Below are positions 54,001 to 56,439 of a stretch of DNA of 64,000 nucleotides, in pieces; position 1 is the first letter of the stretch; every line of letters starts with the position of its first letter. A model generated the notes under the pieces. It was not told the origin of the DNA. It did not search any database and worked only from the letters and a program-made list of their open reading frames with translations. The stretch spans positions 24,999,718-25,063,717 of the forward strand of contig OX453282.1 in NCBI GenBank assembly GCA_949710005.1, given 5' to 3'. This stretch comes from Ricordea florida (lineage: Eukaryota; Cnidaria; Anthozoa; Corallimorpharia; Ricordeidae). Made by a program: the position numbers and the translations under genes.

Positions 54001-55980
54001 CAATTCTTAAATGTCGCTTCCCGAATCACGCCCGCTCCCCCTCCCTCGTAAAAAATAAACGGTCCCTAAATGCCTAATTTGATATGAAATGCCCCTTAAA
54101 CAAATTGATCGAATGTTATTTCTTGCAGATTATTGTACAGCAATCCAGCTGTGATGGTCTGCCCCAGTCTTGTCCCAACAACCCGGAGACCCAGACCCGC
54201 ACGTCCATGTGTACATGTGCTTCTGTACAATGTACGTGGGGAAGTTGGGGCAATTGGTCCGGTGAATGCAGCATGGTGAATAGAACACGCCACATTGAAG
54301 AATCCCAGACGACTGTGCAAGCTGAGAATTGTGATTCGGTAGCAAAAAGCTGTACACAACACCCAGAAACAGAGAACAAGAAACTACCAGATTGTGAGTA
54401 AAATTGAAATTTTACCCCATCAAGCTATCACGTTTAAGTTTCGCAGTCGAATCCTTCATGGCGTGATGTTCTTCTACCTCTTTTTCTCGCAGAGCCAAAC
54501 CCGCATTTGTTTGCTACCGTCCTGTCACTTGCTTTGACTTACAGACGATGTTTAATCAGTGAGCATTTGTCCGATACAACACGTTGATTTTTTAGAGTGG
54601 AATCTTCCGCTATTCAGTGCTGTTGCAATGTTTGACCCTACTTACTTCCAGGGGCGAACGTTCAATTCATACTATGCGATTCTAAATTTTGGTCCTTTTT
54701 ATTACAGAGTCAAATCTTTAATTATACAACGTGTTTTACCTTCTAACCTTTCACTCCTAGAGTCAAACCTTGAGTCATACAATGTGGTTCTATCTTTTAA
54801 CCCTTTCACTCCCAGAGTCAAACCTTGAATCATACAATGTGGTTCTATCTTTTAACCCTTTCATTCCCACAGTCAAACCTTGAGTCATACAATGTGGCTC
54901 TGACTCTGTCTCTTTCACAGTCAAAAATTTAATCTTGTCATAATTTTTGTTACACAGGCGAAGAATGTTTCACTGTAGAATGCAGCTATAATCCGTGGAG
55001 TTCTTGGTCAGCGACCTGTGGGTCTGCGCACAGGCGCCGCATACAACTCATTGAAGAAATCGAGCTATTTAGACCGAGTTGCGAAGGGCTCCCTCTGGAG
55101 TGTCCTGGGGACCAAATACAGGAGGAAACAAGAGATAAACCCGTTTGTAAGTTTTGGTGGTCATGTTGTCAGGTGGATGGGGAGGGTCAGTAATTATGAA
55201 CCTCTGGAGTGTCCTGGGGACCAAATACAGGAGGAAACAAGAGATAAACCAGTTTGTAAGTTTTGGTGGTCATGTTGTCAGGTGGATGGGGAGGGTCAGT
55301 AATTATGAACCTCTGGAGTGTCCTGGGGACCAAATACAGGAGGAAACAAGAGATAAACCCGTTTGTAAGTTTTGGTGGTCATGTTGTCAGGTGGATGGGG
55401 AGGGTCAGTAATTATGAACCTCTGGAGTGTCCTGGGGACCAAATACAGGAGGAAACAAGAGATAAACCAGTTTGTAAGTTTTGGTGGTCATGTTGTCAGG
55501 TGGATGGGGAGGGTCAGTAATTATGAACCTCTGGAGTGTCCTGGGGACCAAATACAGGAGGAAACAAGAGATAAACCAGTTTGTAAGTTTTGGTGGTCAT
55601 GTTGTCAGGTGGATGGGGAGGGTCAGTAATTATGAACCTCTGGAGTGTCCTGGGGATCAAATACAGGAGGAAACAAGGGACAAACCAGTAGGAAAGTTTT
55701 GACGTTCACAATGTCAGATGGGTGGAGAGGGTCAGTAAGTATGATCCGCTCGAGTGTCCTGTTGATTAACTACAGGAGAAACCAAAGGACAAACCAGTTT
55801 GTAAGTTTTGATGTTGGCTTTGTCAAATGGGTCACATTAATGTTGTTACCTATTTGAACTGTAATCAGAGTCTTATTGATACCAATACGTGTTTTTCCAT
55901 GATAAGTTTTTGTTAATTCTTTTTCTTTGTCTTTAGGTCCTACTCCAATACCACCGCCTCAACCAACAACTAAGGATTAA
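18101..55980 (+). CDS. coadhesin-like secreted adhesion protein (31 coding exons, span)
   Basis: Gene model read from splice sites and domain continuity. Exons sum to 5,403 nt (1,800 aa) when the insertion in exon 23 is left out, and every junction keeps frame. Domains by residue: signal peptide 1 to about 15; FN2 about 25-76; galactose-binding-like 77-219; F5/8C 220-372; VWA 373-560; two TSP1 to 682; VWA 683-870; two TSP1 to 992; VWA 993-1180; two TSP1 to 1302; eight TSP1 to 1786; short Pro/Thr tail. Proteins of this build bind matrix and cell-surface ligands; coadhesin of Acropora skeletal matrix is the closest type I know. No transmembrane helix was found, so a secreted protein is expected. 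As the window stands, the insert in exon 23 would truncate full-length product unless that exon is skipped. Confidence 0.85.
18845..18867 (+). CDS. exon 2: 23-nt microexon
   Basis: Bounded by acceptor TTTTCAAAAG and donor GTAGGA. Exon 1 cannot be joined to exon 3 in the FN2 frame directly; these 23 nt supply the needed phase (two bases in, one base out) and encode SFAEPGTGA, a plausible stretch after a signal peptide. Intron 2 (18,868-21,310) holds a dispersed repeat, a SINE and hairpin repeats. Confidence 0.6.
19163..19612 (+). repeat. dispersed 450-bp repeat, copy 1
   Basis: Nearly identical over about 450 bp to 30,080-30,548. Both start around GATTCTGATTGGTTGAGAGC, hold repeated GTGCAAAAAGTGTAACAC-type words, and end around GAACTCGAAACCGTATGATTAC. 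The right third also occurs at 57,747-57,880. No coding capacity. Confidence 0.85.
19673..20050 (+). mobile_element. tRNA-derived SINE, copy 1
   Basis: The head (19,673-19,746) resembles a tRNA: box A TTAGCTCAGTTGGTAGAGC and a degenerate box B (GATCAAACCTC). A 300-bp body with GTAGGGGACGTAGTCCCCAG follows, with a tail around GCGCTATACAAATTC. A near-copy lies inverted at 25,645-26,006. As the anticodon arm and box B are degraded, this is not a functional tRNA gene. Confidence 0.85.
20424..20755 (+). repeat. 106-bp hairpin repeat, about three copies
   Basis: Units start TGTGGTTCTAACTTTTTCAT, contain GGATCAAACCATGCAGTG and a hairpin formed by AACAGTAC and GTACTGTT, and end in TTTTACTATACAG. The same family occurs in many introns of this gene. 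Confidence 0.85.
21311..21469 (+). CDS. exon 3: fibronectin type II domain
   Basis: The exon follows a pyrimidine tract and AG, and ends TTCAG|GTTCGT. It encodes the FN2 pattern: CCVFPAVYKG, then Cys in YNTCIKG, WCPLSPNYDVDGEY and a final YC, giving the four cysteines and aromatic residues of the fold. FN2 modules typically bind collagen or glycans. 159 nt, phase 1 on both sides. Confidence 0.9.
21482..21580. repeat. ATC/ATT trinucleotide repeat
   Basis: Imperfect run of ATC, ATT and GTC triplets directly after the exon 3 donor. Confidence 0.85.
22039..22135 (+). CDS. exon 4: start of galactose-binding-like region
   Basis: Encodes GDDQTWIYVNGKYLGNDNG..., after acceptor TTTGTCCGCAG and before donor AG|GTAACA. 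The WIYVNG pattern followed by a Trp-Asn segment is like jelly-roll carbohydrate-binding modules. 97 nt; phase 1 in, 2 out. Confidence 0.85.
22200..22950. repeat. GT-rich minisatellite in intron 4
   Basis: Irregular tandem units of GGTGGTGATGTTAGTGATGG and TGGTAGTGG type over about 700 bp; strongly strand-asymmetric (G and T rich on plus). Confidence 0.9.
23101..23429 (+). CDS. exon 5: rest of galactose-binding-like region
   Basis: Continues the exon 4 domain: a beta-rich stretch with WQTTNFDDSNWSAA and AKWIGPKN, a pattern seen in jelly-roll sugar-binding modules of sialidase, rhamnosidase and related proteins, then a Cys and Arg-rich end (FYCRRRMTAF). 329 nt; donor A|GTAAGT. The family assignment is by pattern only. 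Confidence 0.85.
23470..23850. repeat. TCG/TAG-rich trinucleotide repeat in intron 5
   Basis: Imperfect GTC-GTA-GTC-TTC triplet array filling most of intron 5. Frames on both strands (Val/Ile/Ala rich, or Thr rich) are artefacts of the repeat. Confidence 0.9.
23869..24044 (+). CDS. exon 6: F5/8 type C (discoidin) domain, part 1
   Basis: Opens with SCDRPMGLENGWVENSQITAS, the standard start of a discoidin domain (Cys, Gly-Met/Leu-Glu-Asn, Ile-Ala-Ser), and ends NTQQWLQ. Acceptor TTCATACAG, donor CAG|GTGCGA. 176 nt, ending in phase 0. Confidence 0.92.
24497..24640 (+). CDS. exon 7: F5/8 type C domain, part 2
   Basis: Encodes VKFPLPVQITGIATQGRN then the YSLSFSEDGSRFTVY strand, both typical of discoidin domains. 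144 nt, phase 0 to 0, between acceptor TTATTGCAG and donor AAG|GTGCTT. Confidence 0.92.
24870..25490. mobile_element. large foldback element in intron 7
   Basis: Left arm (about 24,883-25,060) and right arm (about 25,062-25,270) are inverted copies: ATGAAAAATGGTAGGTTTG..., CACAATTATGCGCA..., CAGTGGTAGAAGGGAT..., GAGCTC.... A third partial copy of the right arm follows (25,300-25,490). Non-coding. Confidence 0.85.
25645..26006 (-). mobile_element. tRNA-derived SINE, copy 2
   Basis: Reverse-strand copy of the SINE at 19,673-20,050, with the tRNA-like head at the right (GCTCTACCAACTGAGCTAAC is box A in reverse) and the GTATAGCGCACTTTTTC tail at the left. Confidence 0.85.
26035..26180 (+). mobile_element. 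3' end of a LINE ORF2 (fragment)
   Basis: Encodes WNKLSYAVLCPDSIESFKRL then a short LLKTHLFQKAYDP and a stop. The Trp-Asn, then Ser-x-Phe-Lys, then Leu-Phe pattern is the common C-terminus of CR1- and jockey-like reverse transcriptase proteins. The rest is missing. Confidence 0.6.
26184..26296. repeat. perfect 54-bp palindrome with 5-nt spacer
   Basis: 26,184-26,237 and 26,243-26,296 are exact reverse complements. The inner end reads ATATGCAA-TAACT-TTGCATAT. The right arm forms the left junction of the LINE insertion that follows. Confidence 0.95.
26241..26916 (+). mobile_element. 5'-truncated LINE (L1/Tx1-like) with poly-A and 19-bp target duplication
   Basis: The segment ends in a long A-rich tail, and the 19-mer ATCTGTAAATATGCAATAA flanks it (26,222-26,240 and 26,917-26,935). 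A frame near 26,419-26,616 encodes the end of an ORF2 protein (HIILLAKFFIYRCKL...), a pattern seen in L1/Tx1-type proteins. The first part of the insert (to 26,296) is an inverted copy of the flanking DNA. The target duplication and tail show a genuine retroposition event. Confidence 0.8.
27491..27550. repeat. ATT/GTT trinucleotide repeat
   Basis: Run of ATT, then GTT, then ATT triplets. Confidence 0.9.
27847..27988 (+). CDS. exon 8: F5/8 type C domain, part 3
   Basis: Encodes VFVGNSDKNTIVKHDISPMI, then ARYLRLHP and MRMELYGC, the closing strands and terminal Cys of the discoidin fold. 142 nt, phase 0 in and 1 out, donor AAAG|GTAAGT. Confidence 0.92.
28497..28733 (+). CDS. exon 9: VWA domain 1, part 1
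   Basis: Begins GCKAELGIVMDSSGSIG: the DSSGS box is the metal-ion-dependent adhesion site (DxSxS). Continues to QMGLIAFSTEA. 237 nt, phase 1 to 1. The same exon size recurs in exons 14 and 19. Confidence 0.93.
29022..29162. repeat. foldback element
   Basis: Inverted arms around CCAATTCGGTCTGTAATCGT (left, near 29,055) and ATTACAGACCGAATTGG (right, near 29,140), with an inner GTGATAACAAA/TTTGTTTATCAC pair. Part of a MITE. Confidence 0.7.
29533..29680. mobile_element. foldback MITE, copy 2
   Basis: Second member of the family at 15,844-15,990: AAGTTATACCACTGTAAGG at the left and CCTTACGGTGGTATAAC at the right; more diverged. Confidence 0.75.
30080..30548 (+). repeat. dispersed 450-bp repeat, copy 2
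   Basis: Copy of 19,163-19,612 with a short internal duplication near its right end. It ends only about 22 bases before the exon 10 acceptor, so it replaces most of the upstream intron sequence there. Confidence 0.85.
30571..30659 (+). CDS. exon 10: VWA domain 1, part 2
   Basis: Encodes GWTFTYKALNLARQQLF and GARPGVTK; the Thr of GWT is the expected metal-site Thr. 89 nt, phase 1 in and 0 out, acceptor TTTGTTACAG. The size repeats in exons 15 and 20. Confidence 0.92.
30739..30894. repeat. foldback element around GTCAAGATGGCTGGATATTGG
   Basis: Left arm 30,739-30,815 and right arm 30,816-30,894 are inverted (ATTGACCAAGC...GCTTGGTCAAT; GTTTATGGACC and GGTCCATAAAC near the centre). A diverged relative lies at 46,290-46,440. 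Confidence 0.8.
31523..31760 (+). CDS. exon 11: VWA domain 1, part 3
   Basis: Encodes ILLVLTDGVSNG, with the third metal-site motif (TDG), through FVIGIG to the closing helix and Cys. 238 nt, phase 0 in and 1 out, donor CCAGA|GTAAGG. Same size as exons 16 and 21. Confidence 0.93.
31929..32117 (+). CDS. exon 12: TSP1 module 1
   Basis: Encodes KCDYSEWSQWSTTCG then basic NMRRKRS and GGCSGLPTTCDKE: the WxxW, CG and Cys-Ser-Gly-Leu-Pro features of thrombospondin type 1. 189 nt, phase 1 to 1. Nearly identical to exons 17 and 22. Confidence 0.93.
32340..32640. repeat. GACT/GATT minisatellite, short array
   Basis: Degenerate units of GATTGACTGACTGAGTG type, about 300 bp. The paralogous intron has a much longer and cleaner array at 36,985-37,950. 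Confidence 0.85.
32920..33240. repeat. about 90-bp tandem repeat, GATCAACATTGTTCA type
   Basis: Three to four units, each with CATTGCCCCTGCACCCCTCC and a GTTTGACTTCTGGTGATCAAC-like part. The same units lie at 38,230-38,468 and 39,028-39,210 in the duplicated intron. Confidence 0.85.
33427..33603 (+). CDS. exon 13: TSP1 module 2
   Basis: Encodes VTCSWNSWGSWSATCG, RQRTSKATQHV and CNGLQTTCPA. 177 nt, phase 1 to 1, acceptor ACATTATAG, donor TCAT|GTGAGT. Twin of exon 18. Confidence 0.93.
34177..34413 (+). CDS. exon 14: VWA domain 2, part 1
   Basis: Encodes CKVEIGVIMDESGSVS (metal site DESGS) through MGVITFSTRA. 237 nt, phase 1 to 1. Nearly identical to exon 19. Confidence 0.93.
34887..34975 (+). 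CDS. exon 15: VWA domain 2, part 2
   Basis: Encodes GWTFTDLALGLAKSQLF and GARPGVTK. 89 nt, acceptor TGCATCTAG, donor AAG|GTAACT. Confidence 0.92.
35036..35115 (-). repeat. 106-bp hairpin repeat, single partial copy
   Basis: Reverse-strand partial copy between exons 15 and 16. The paralogous intron (41,043-41,325) has about three copies at the same place. Confidence 0.75.
35189..35426 (+). CDS. exon 16: VWA domain 2, part 3
   Basis: Encodes ILFIITDGASNSGMAKL, FSVGVGNRLN and the closing LADASCQ. 238 nt, phase 0 in and 1 out. Confidence 0.93.
35895..36215. repeat. GATAAT/GATGAT simple repeats
   Basis: Two runs of imperfect GAT-AAT and GAT-GAT-GTT triplets in intron 16; a shorter version lies at 42,090-42,190 in intron 21. 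Confidence 0.85.
36559..36747 (+). CDS. exon 17: TSP1 module 3
   Basis: Differs from exon 12 by only a few residues (SEWSHWSTTCG). 189 nt, phase 1 to 1, acceptor TATCTCTTAG. The flanking intron sequence is also shared with exon 22 and, downstream, with exon 12. Confidence 0.93.
36985..37950. repeat. 28-bp GACT minisatellite, expanded array
   Basis: About 950 bp of units close to CTAACTGGATGATTGACTGA plus CTGAGTGT, i.e. 28 bp. The array is three times longer and more uniform than its paralogue at 32,340-32,640. Confidence 0.9.
38230..38468. repeat. about 90-bp tandem repeat, second array
   Basis: Units as at 32,920-33,240. Split from the units at 39,028-39,210 by a LINE insertion. Confidence 0.8.
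38470..39027 (+). mobile_element. 5'-truncated LINE with ATGT tail
   Basis: A frame at 38,500-38,760 encodes an ORF2 C-terminus (RGAILWNAVSSHF...) and is followed by a 3' untranslated region ending AAATAAAGGATATGT and ATGT repeats. The paralogous intron 12 gives the empty site (GATCAACATTGTT near 33,045). A 3-bp ACA is repeated at the junctions. The tail matches 15,335-15,481. Confidence 0.85.
39387..39563 (+). CDS. exon 18: TSP1 module 4
   Basis: Encodes VSCSWNSWGSWSATCG, almost the same as exon 13. 177 nt, phase 1 to 1, acceptor ACATTTTAG, donor TCAT|GTGAGT. Confidence 0.93.
40175..40411 (+). CDS. exon 19: VWA domain 3, part 1
   Basis: Metal site MDESGSVS; differs from exon 14 by a few substitutions (for example GGFSNFGPDG in place of DGFSNFGSDG). 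237 nt, phase 1 to 1. Confidence 0.93.
40895..40983 (+). CDS. exon 20: VWA domain 3, part 2
   Basis: Encodes VGWTYTDLALGLAKSQLFLK. 89 nt; acceptor GCATCTAG then TTGGATGG, one base different from exon 15 at the start. Confidence 0.92.
41043..41325 (-). repeat. 106-bp hairpin repeat, about three copies, reverse
   Basis: Reverse-strand units between exons 20 and 21, expanded compared with the single copy in the paralogous intron 15. Confidence 0.85.
41367..41604 (+). CDS. exon 21: VWA domain 3, part 3
   Basis: Encodes ILFIITDGASNSKMAKLEKS, the TDG metal-site motif, and LADASCQ at the end. 238 nt, phase 0 in and 1 out. Confidence 0.93.
42509..42697 (+). CDS. exon 22: TSP1 module 5
   Basis: Third near-copy of exon 12 (SEWSHWSTTCGSNMKRKR), ending KNVL. 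189 nt, phase 1 to 1. Downstream of its donor the intron differs at once from introns 12 and 17, so it marks the right edge of the duplicated block. Confidence 0.93.
42816..43138 (+). CDS. exon 23: TSP1 module 6, interrupted by a MITE
   Basis: Encodes VTCSWNTWSSWSATCG, then CDGLQTSCPKPEIKK as in exons 13 and 18. The exon is 323 nt as it stands, but 177 nt (the size of exons 13 and 18) without the 138-bp insert at 42,984-43,121 and one 8-bp target copy. Reading into the insert meets TAA at 43,028-43,030, and the net addition of 146 nt also shifts the frame. Because the exon is phase 1 on both sides, skipping it would keep the downstream frame. Confidence 0.85.
42984..43121. mobile_element. 138-bp MITE with near-perfect inverted repeats, 8-bp target duplication
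   Basis: Left end GGATCAATATCAGTTTCTGG and right end its reverse complement; arms of about 46 bp with one difference seen (GCAACTGTGC against GCAACCGTGC). The exon sequence GAAAAGAA stands at both sides (42,976-42,983 and 43,122-43,129). An 8-bp duplication suggests a hAT-type mobiliser; the high arm identity suggests a recent insertion. Confidence 0.93.
43176..43480 (+). repeat. 106-bp hairpin repeat, about three copies
   Basis: Tandem units that run right up to the exon 24 acceptor; the last unit passes into CTGTGGTCCTTGCAG, so the splice site is embedded in the repeat edge. Confidence 0.85.
43484..43761 (+). CDS. exon 24: TSP1 module 7 and first half of module 8
   Basis: Encodes KCTWRPWSDWSATCG through CSGLPQTCSQPP, then a second start VTCSWNQWSEWSASCG and RKRTIQTIK. 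278 nt, phase 1 in and 0 out. From here on introns fall inside TSP1 modules, not between them. Confidence 0.92.
43762..44974. other. intron 24, repeat-rich
   Basis: Holds a region at about 43,905-44,200 with repeated GATAATCACC/GGTGATTAT words in both orientations, which looks like an old foldback element, and a partial 106-bp repeat at 44,750-44,880. No coding sequence seen. Confidence 0.5.
44975..45146 (+). CDS. exon 25: end of TSP1 module 8, start of module 9
   Basis: Encodes CDGLPQSCPQPPQTEQQ then VNCEWALWSSWSTSCG. 172 nt, phase 0 in and 1 out. Near twin of exon 27, with shared upstream intron sequence. Confidence 0.92.
45181..45955 (+). repeat. 106-bp hairpin repeat, seven-copy array
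   Basis: Units begin with TGTGGTTCTATCTTTTTCAT at 45,278, 45,384, 45,490 and 45,596, exactly 106 bp apart, and continue to about 45,955 with growing divergence at both ends. Each has AACAGTAC...GTACTGTT, able to form a hairpin. Confidence 0.95.
46003..46190 (+). CDS. exon 26: end of TSP1 module 9, start of module 10
   Basis: Encodes VFKPDCSGLPQSCPQPPE then VQCKLKQWSTWSATCG. 188 nt, phase 1 in and 0 out, acceptor CTTATCAG. Twin of exon 28. Confidence 0.92.
46270..46440. repeat. diverged foldback element
   Basis: CAATATGGCTGGGTATTTGC at the left and GGCCAATATGCAACCATC at the right; an older relative of the element at 30,739-30,894. Confidence 0.6.
47167..47211 (+). pseudogene. relict exon (first part of an exon 25/27-type unit)
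   Basis: After TTTTTGCAG the sequence encodes TAVEQLSCVELPQS, clearly related to the start of exons 25 and 27, and is then stopped by TAG at 47,209-47,211. No WxxW part follows. A degraded duplicate exon just upstream of the working exon 27. Confidence 0.75.
47311..47482 (+). CDS. exon 27: end of TSP1 module 10, start of module 11
   Basis: Almost the same as exon 25 (TEQQTTHCKCK in place of TEQQATNCKCK). 172 nt, phase 0 in and 1 out, acceptor TGTGTTGCAG. Confidence 0.92.
47843..48030 (+). CDS. exon 28: end of TSP1 module 11, start of module 12
   Basis: Encodes VFKPDCSGLPQKCTEPPD then VNCTCNEWEAWSASCG and RKRTIKTEQ. 188 nt, phase 1 in and 0 out. The following intron (6.1 kb) holds the large nested retroelement insertion. 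Confidence 0.92.
48621..49079 (-). mobile_element. Penelope-like element 1, left part
   Basis: On the minus strand a frame (48,676-48,993 and upstream to 49,079) encodes a basic, coiled-coil-like stretch ending KFEKLLHEK and WVIYLSVKRG, resembling the N-terminal part of Penelope-type proteins. At its left lies a 78-bp sequence (48,621-48,698) that recurs at 53,531-53,608, as expected for the terminal repeats of such elements. The rest of the reverse transcriptase is missing. Interrupted on the right by the LINE at 49,080. Confidence 0.65.
49297..50322 (+). CDS. LINE ORF1 protein with PHD finger
   Basis: 341 aa. A C4HC3 PHD finger spans residues 50-102 (Cys50, Cys53, Cys68, Cys73, His78, Cys81, Cys99, Cys102), preceded by a small CxxC near 10-13; a helical region follows, then a basic C-terminal part (RKKRRERLN). 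PHD-bearing ORF1 proteins are known in CR1-type LINEs, where ORF1 products bind RNA in the transposition particle. It ends in TGA at 50,320, and ORF2 goes on in the same frame. Confidence 0.85.
   Translation: MVKLAKRGTCSKCGKGPRKLINGLCQHECVKKSSTNEGKLPKGNEPPKECHSCKQQEGAGPALNWISCSNPTCRTWYHSVCTDLGESTKKALAVVFWLCPNCVISVKPIWVNINADPEALNRNDNSTILSQLSGVMEKLVKDVVPKLVQDALEKSSDAVSERNRNLESEIIDTGYHRVLQESSERHKRRCNIIIKGLQESPSEVGDDRKAFDASLFESISNLVGLQEKPVKIMRLGATKENPEGSIYCRPMRVVFCREDPVIELLAKRNVKLDDKMYWFSRDLTQNERKLEFEARKKRRERLNASAANVIRPGNTGSASATSTTVREPDIHNIIGDPDNNE
50341..51615 (+). CDS. LINE ORF2, endonuclease part
   Basis: The frame opens straight after the ORF1 stop; no ATG lies at its start, so the beginning (TTG at 50,341) is arbitrary. 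It encodes an APE-type endonuclease: FYTNACSLFNKLDEI, CISETHF, LVGDFNLPDICW and GSDHLTAMIEV, all catalytic motifs in order. A linker then leads to FASVFTRDSS and a stop at 51,615. The reverse transcriptase continues in another frame from about 51,600, so the ORF is frameshifted once. Confidence 0.88.
   Translation: MKIFYTNACSLFNKLDEIRCIADSTDVDVICISETHFSTEYFDAELEIPNYRIFRNDRNSNGGGSCIYVHVRYDAQLLLNFSLRDSLGVKVLLKSGDVNIVCLYRSPSSTDEHDWVVRSELHKLPVVDTDQTILVGDFNLPDICWSNGTVRGPIDTFDKKLLNQKEFIDCFITCGLTWHITDEITRRRVVNNKLQESTLDQIFTSDPDVVKQITLGPPLRGSDHLTAMIEVKLYDDVDYLASKKFNWTKCDVPRLTSMGQKTDWTYSGEALRCVDTMCNELESKILHLIQNCVPILVQKTTKEGIPIRKVPWEGSKLRRARKEKDNAWRIFYTSPSHFNLTSASETEDKYKLVERKLKEAYERKLAKDVKQNSSRFFAYLRNKKKSNKTVSSLQKANGETTIGPKETANLLVESFASVFTRDSS
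51584..53287 (+). CDS. LINE ORF2, reverse transcriptase part (after frameshift)
   Basis: Encodes the reverse transcriptase core: AAGPDGIHPTILK, YRPISLTCILCKIFEKLL, VYLDFQKAFDKVPH (first catalytic Asp), GVPQGSVLGPLLFLLFIND and LFADDSKL (catalytic pair). The C-terminal part, with WNQLPLNVRHSSSINTFKAG, is typical of CR1/jockey groups. The true protein joins the upstream endonuclease frame; the ATG at 51,584 is not its natural start. No other stop is seen up to 53,287. Confidence 0.88.
   Translation: MLLFLPETALNKNCVLENVAEQISEFTVEKEEVLKQLDALNTHKAAGPDGIHPTILKILAKNNNFVNAVTCLFQAVATSCCIPNSWKRATVTALHKKGPTNDACNYRPISLTCILCKIFEKLLYNHLYAHVCDNLSPHQHGFVHGKSCLSNLLETVHEINTSLENGDVVELVYLDFQKAFDKVPHERLLLKLKAYGITGQCNNIIRTFITGKTMAVRVGDEISSWEPVLSGVPQGSVLGPLLFLLFINDMPDITMNTTTLFADDSKLIGNARSPDIIQSDLDCLSRWADVWQMKFNESKCSVLHVGKDNPRRNYTMGNTPLQVVEKQRDLGVVISAGDNICWEEHIRGMIGKAKQMTSWIIRNVVSRKEEVLIPLYKVFVRPHLEYAVQVWAPTARHGNWGVIMDIEDCQRQFTRIIEGIGLLPYRQRLQRLRLTTLLERRMRGDLIETFKIVNGYVNYGHNMFMTDASYQTRNLKVISHHPLRSAHDFFNNRVIKYWNQLPLNVRHSSSINTFKAGIEHFKLFKPDSPNGFWQLSEHIFNRISDKSEHVKYLLANRGVALRQNILI
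53419..53710 (-). mobile_element. Penelope-like element 1, right part (terminal repeat)
   Basis: Continues the element cut by the LINE: GGTGAGAAAAGTAAGGTGGTTAGTATAAC and what follows match 57,345-57,640. The 78-bp word cluster at 53,531-53,608 (AAGGAACGGGTTGTTGTTCA...) is the second copy of that at 48,621-48,698. Confidence 0.7.
53734..54067. mobile_element. MITE in intron 28, close to the exon 29 acceptor
   Basis: 334 bp with inverted ends of about 27 bp: AGGGACCGTTAATTTTTCAC at the left, and AAAAAATAAACGGTCCCT at the right. It ends 61 bp before exon 29. No coding sequence. Confidence 0.65.
54129..54393 (+). CDS. exon 29: end of TSP1 module 12 and module 13
   Basis: Encodes CDGLPQSCPNNPETQTR, then VQCTWGSWGNWSGECS, RTRHIEESQTT and CDSVAKSCTQHPE. 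265 nt, phase 0 in and 1 out, acceptor TTTCTTGCAG, donor GATT|GTGAGT. Confidence 0.92.
54700..54930. repeat. about 57-bp tandem repeat in intron 29
   Basis: Three to four units of AGAGTCAAACCTTGAGTCAT plus ACAATGTGGTTCTATCTTTT plus AACCCTTTCACTCCC. Confidence 0.8.
54958..55146 (+). CDS. exon 30: TSP1 module 14
   Basis: Encodes CEECFTVECSYNPWSSWSATCG, HRRRIQLIEE and CEGLPLECPGDQ, the last TSP1 module. 189 nt, phase 1 to 1; acceptor TTGTTACACAG, first donor GTTT|GTAAGT at 55,147. The exon end and donor are then repeated in tandem. Confidence 0.9.
55092..55810 (+). repeat. 109-bp tandem array containing the exon 30 splice donor
   Basis: CCTCTGGAGTGTCCTGGGGA begins at 55,092, 55,201, 55,310, 55,419, 55,528 and 55,637, exactly 109 bp apart; a diverged seventh unit begins at 55,746. 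Each unit spans the last 55 bases of exon 30, a GTTTGTAAGT-type donor (lost in unit 6, kept in unit 7) and the first 50 or so bases of the intron. Confidence 0.97.
55937..55980 (+). CDS. exon 31: C-terminal tail and stop
   Basis: After acceptor TTTGTCTTTAG the exon encodes CPTPIPPPQPTTKD and TAA. The 44 nt close the frame exactly. No membrane anchor or lipid signal is present, so the protein should be secreted. An AATAAA at 56,385-56,390 is a possible polyadenylation signal about 405 bases downstream. Confidence 0.75.
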
Positions 55981-56400
55981 AACCAGGTCTGGGTCTTTCT
56001 TCATTAGCAGCTTCAAAATTTGCTTCTTGATTTTTAATTTCTTATCCGGGAGCAGATAAATTCATGGGCGCAATTATTCAAAGGAATCACCCTTTGTTAA
56101 TTCTTTGTCATGCTCTTTTCTCACAACCGGAGGGGTGGGGAGGGTAGGAAAAATCAGGAGTAGTATTACCCCCAAAATACTTCAAGGTTTAATTGGAAGC
56201 AAAATTTTAAATTAATGAGTTAATGCTGTTGTTTGCAGGTTATAGAGTCAGCTACACGTAAGACGAGCACCAGGCGCATGATGGGAAGTAGTGAGAGCAG
56301 GGATATGATTAATTTTTCGCTTGGTGATGTTTGGGTTAAACCTTCACTCTGATACATGTTACAGTGGAAAACGATGAAAACAAAAATAAAAATGAAATTT
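55981..56400 (+). promoter_or_regulatory. possible 3' untranslated region with AATAAA
   Basis: Non-coding stretch after the stop. AATAAA at 56,385 followed by an A-rich run is the first candidate; the GT-rich downstream part is TTGCGTTGTGTTTTCTGTTG near 56,410. Confidence 0.4.
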
Positions 56401-56439
56401 AAACTTATTGCGTTGTGTTTTCTGTTGTCGTTTACATTT

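Noticed and set aside
55018..55857. Series of 70-94-aa frames with near-identical sequence
   Set aside because: They arise from the 109-bp tandem array read through the splice donors; the natural product leaves at the first GTAAGT.
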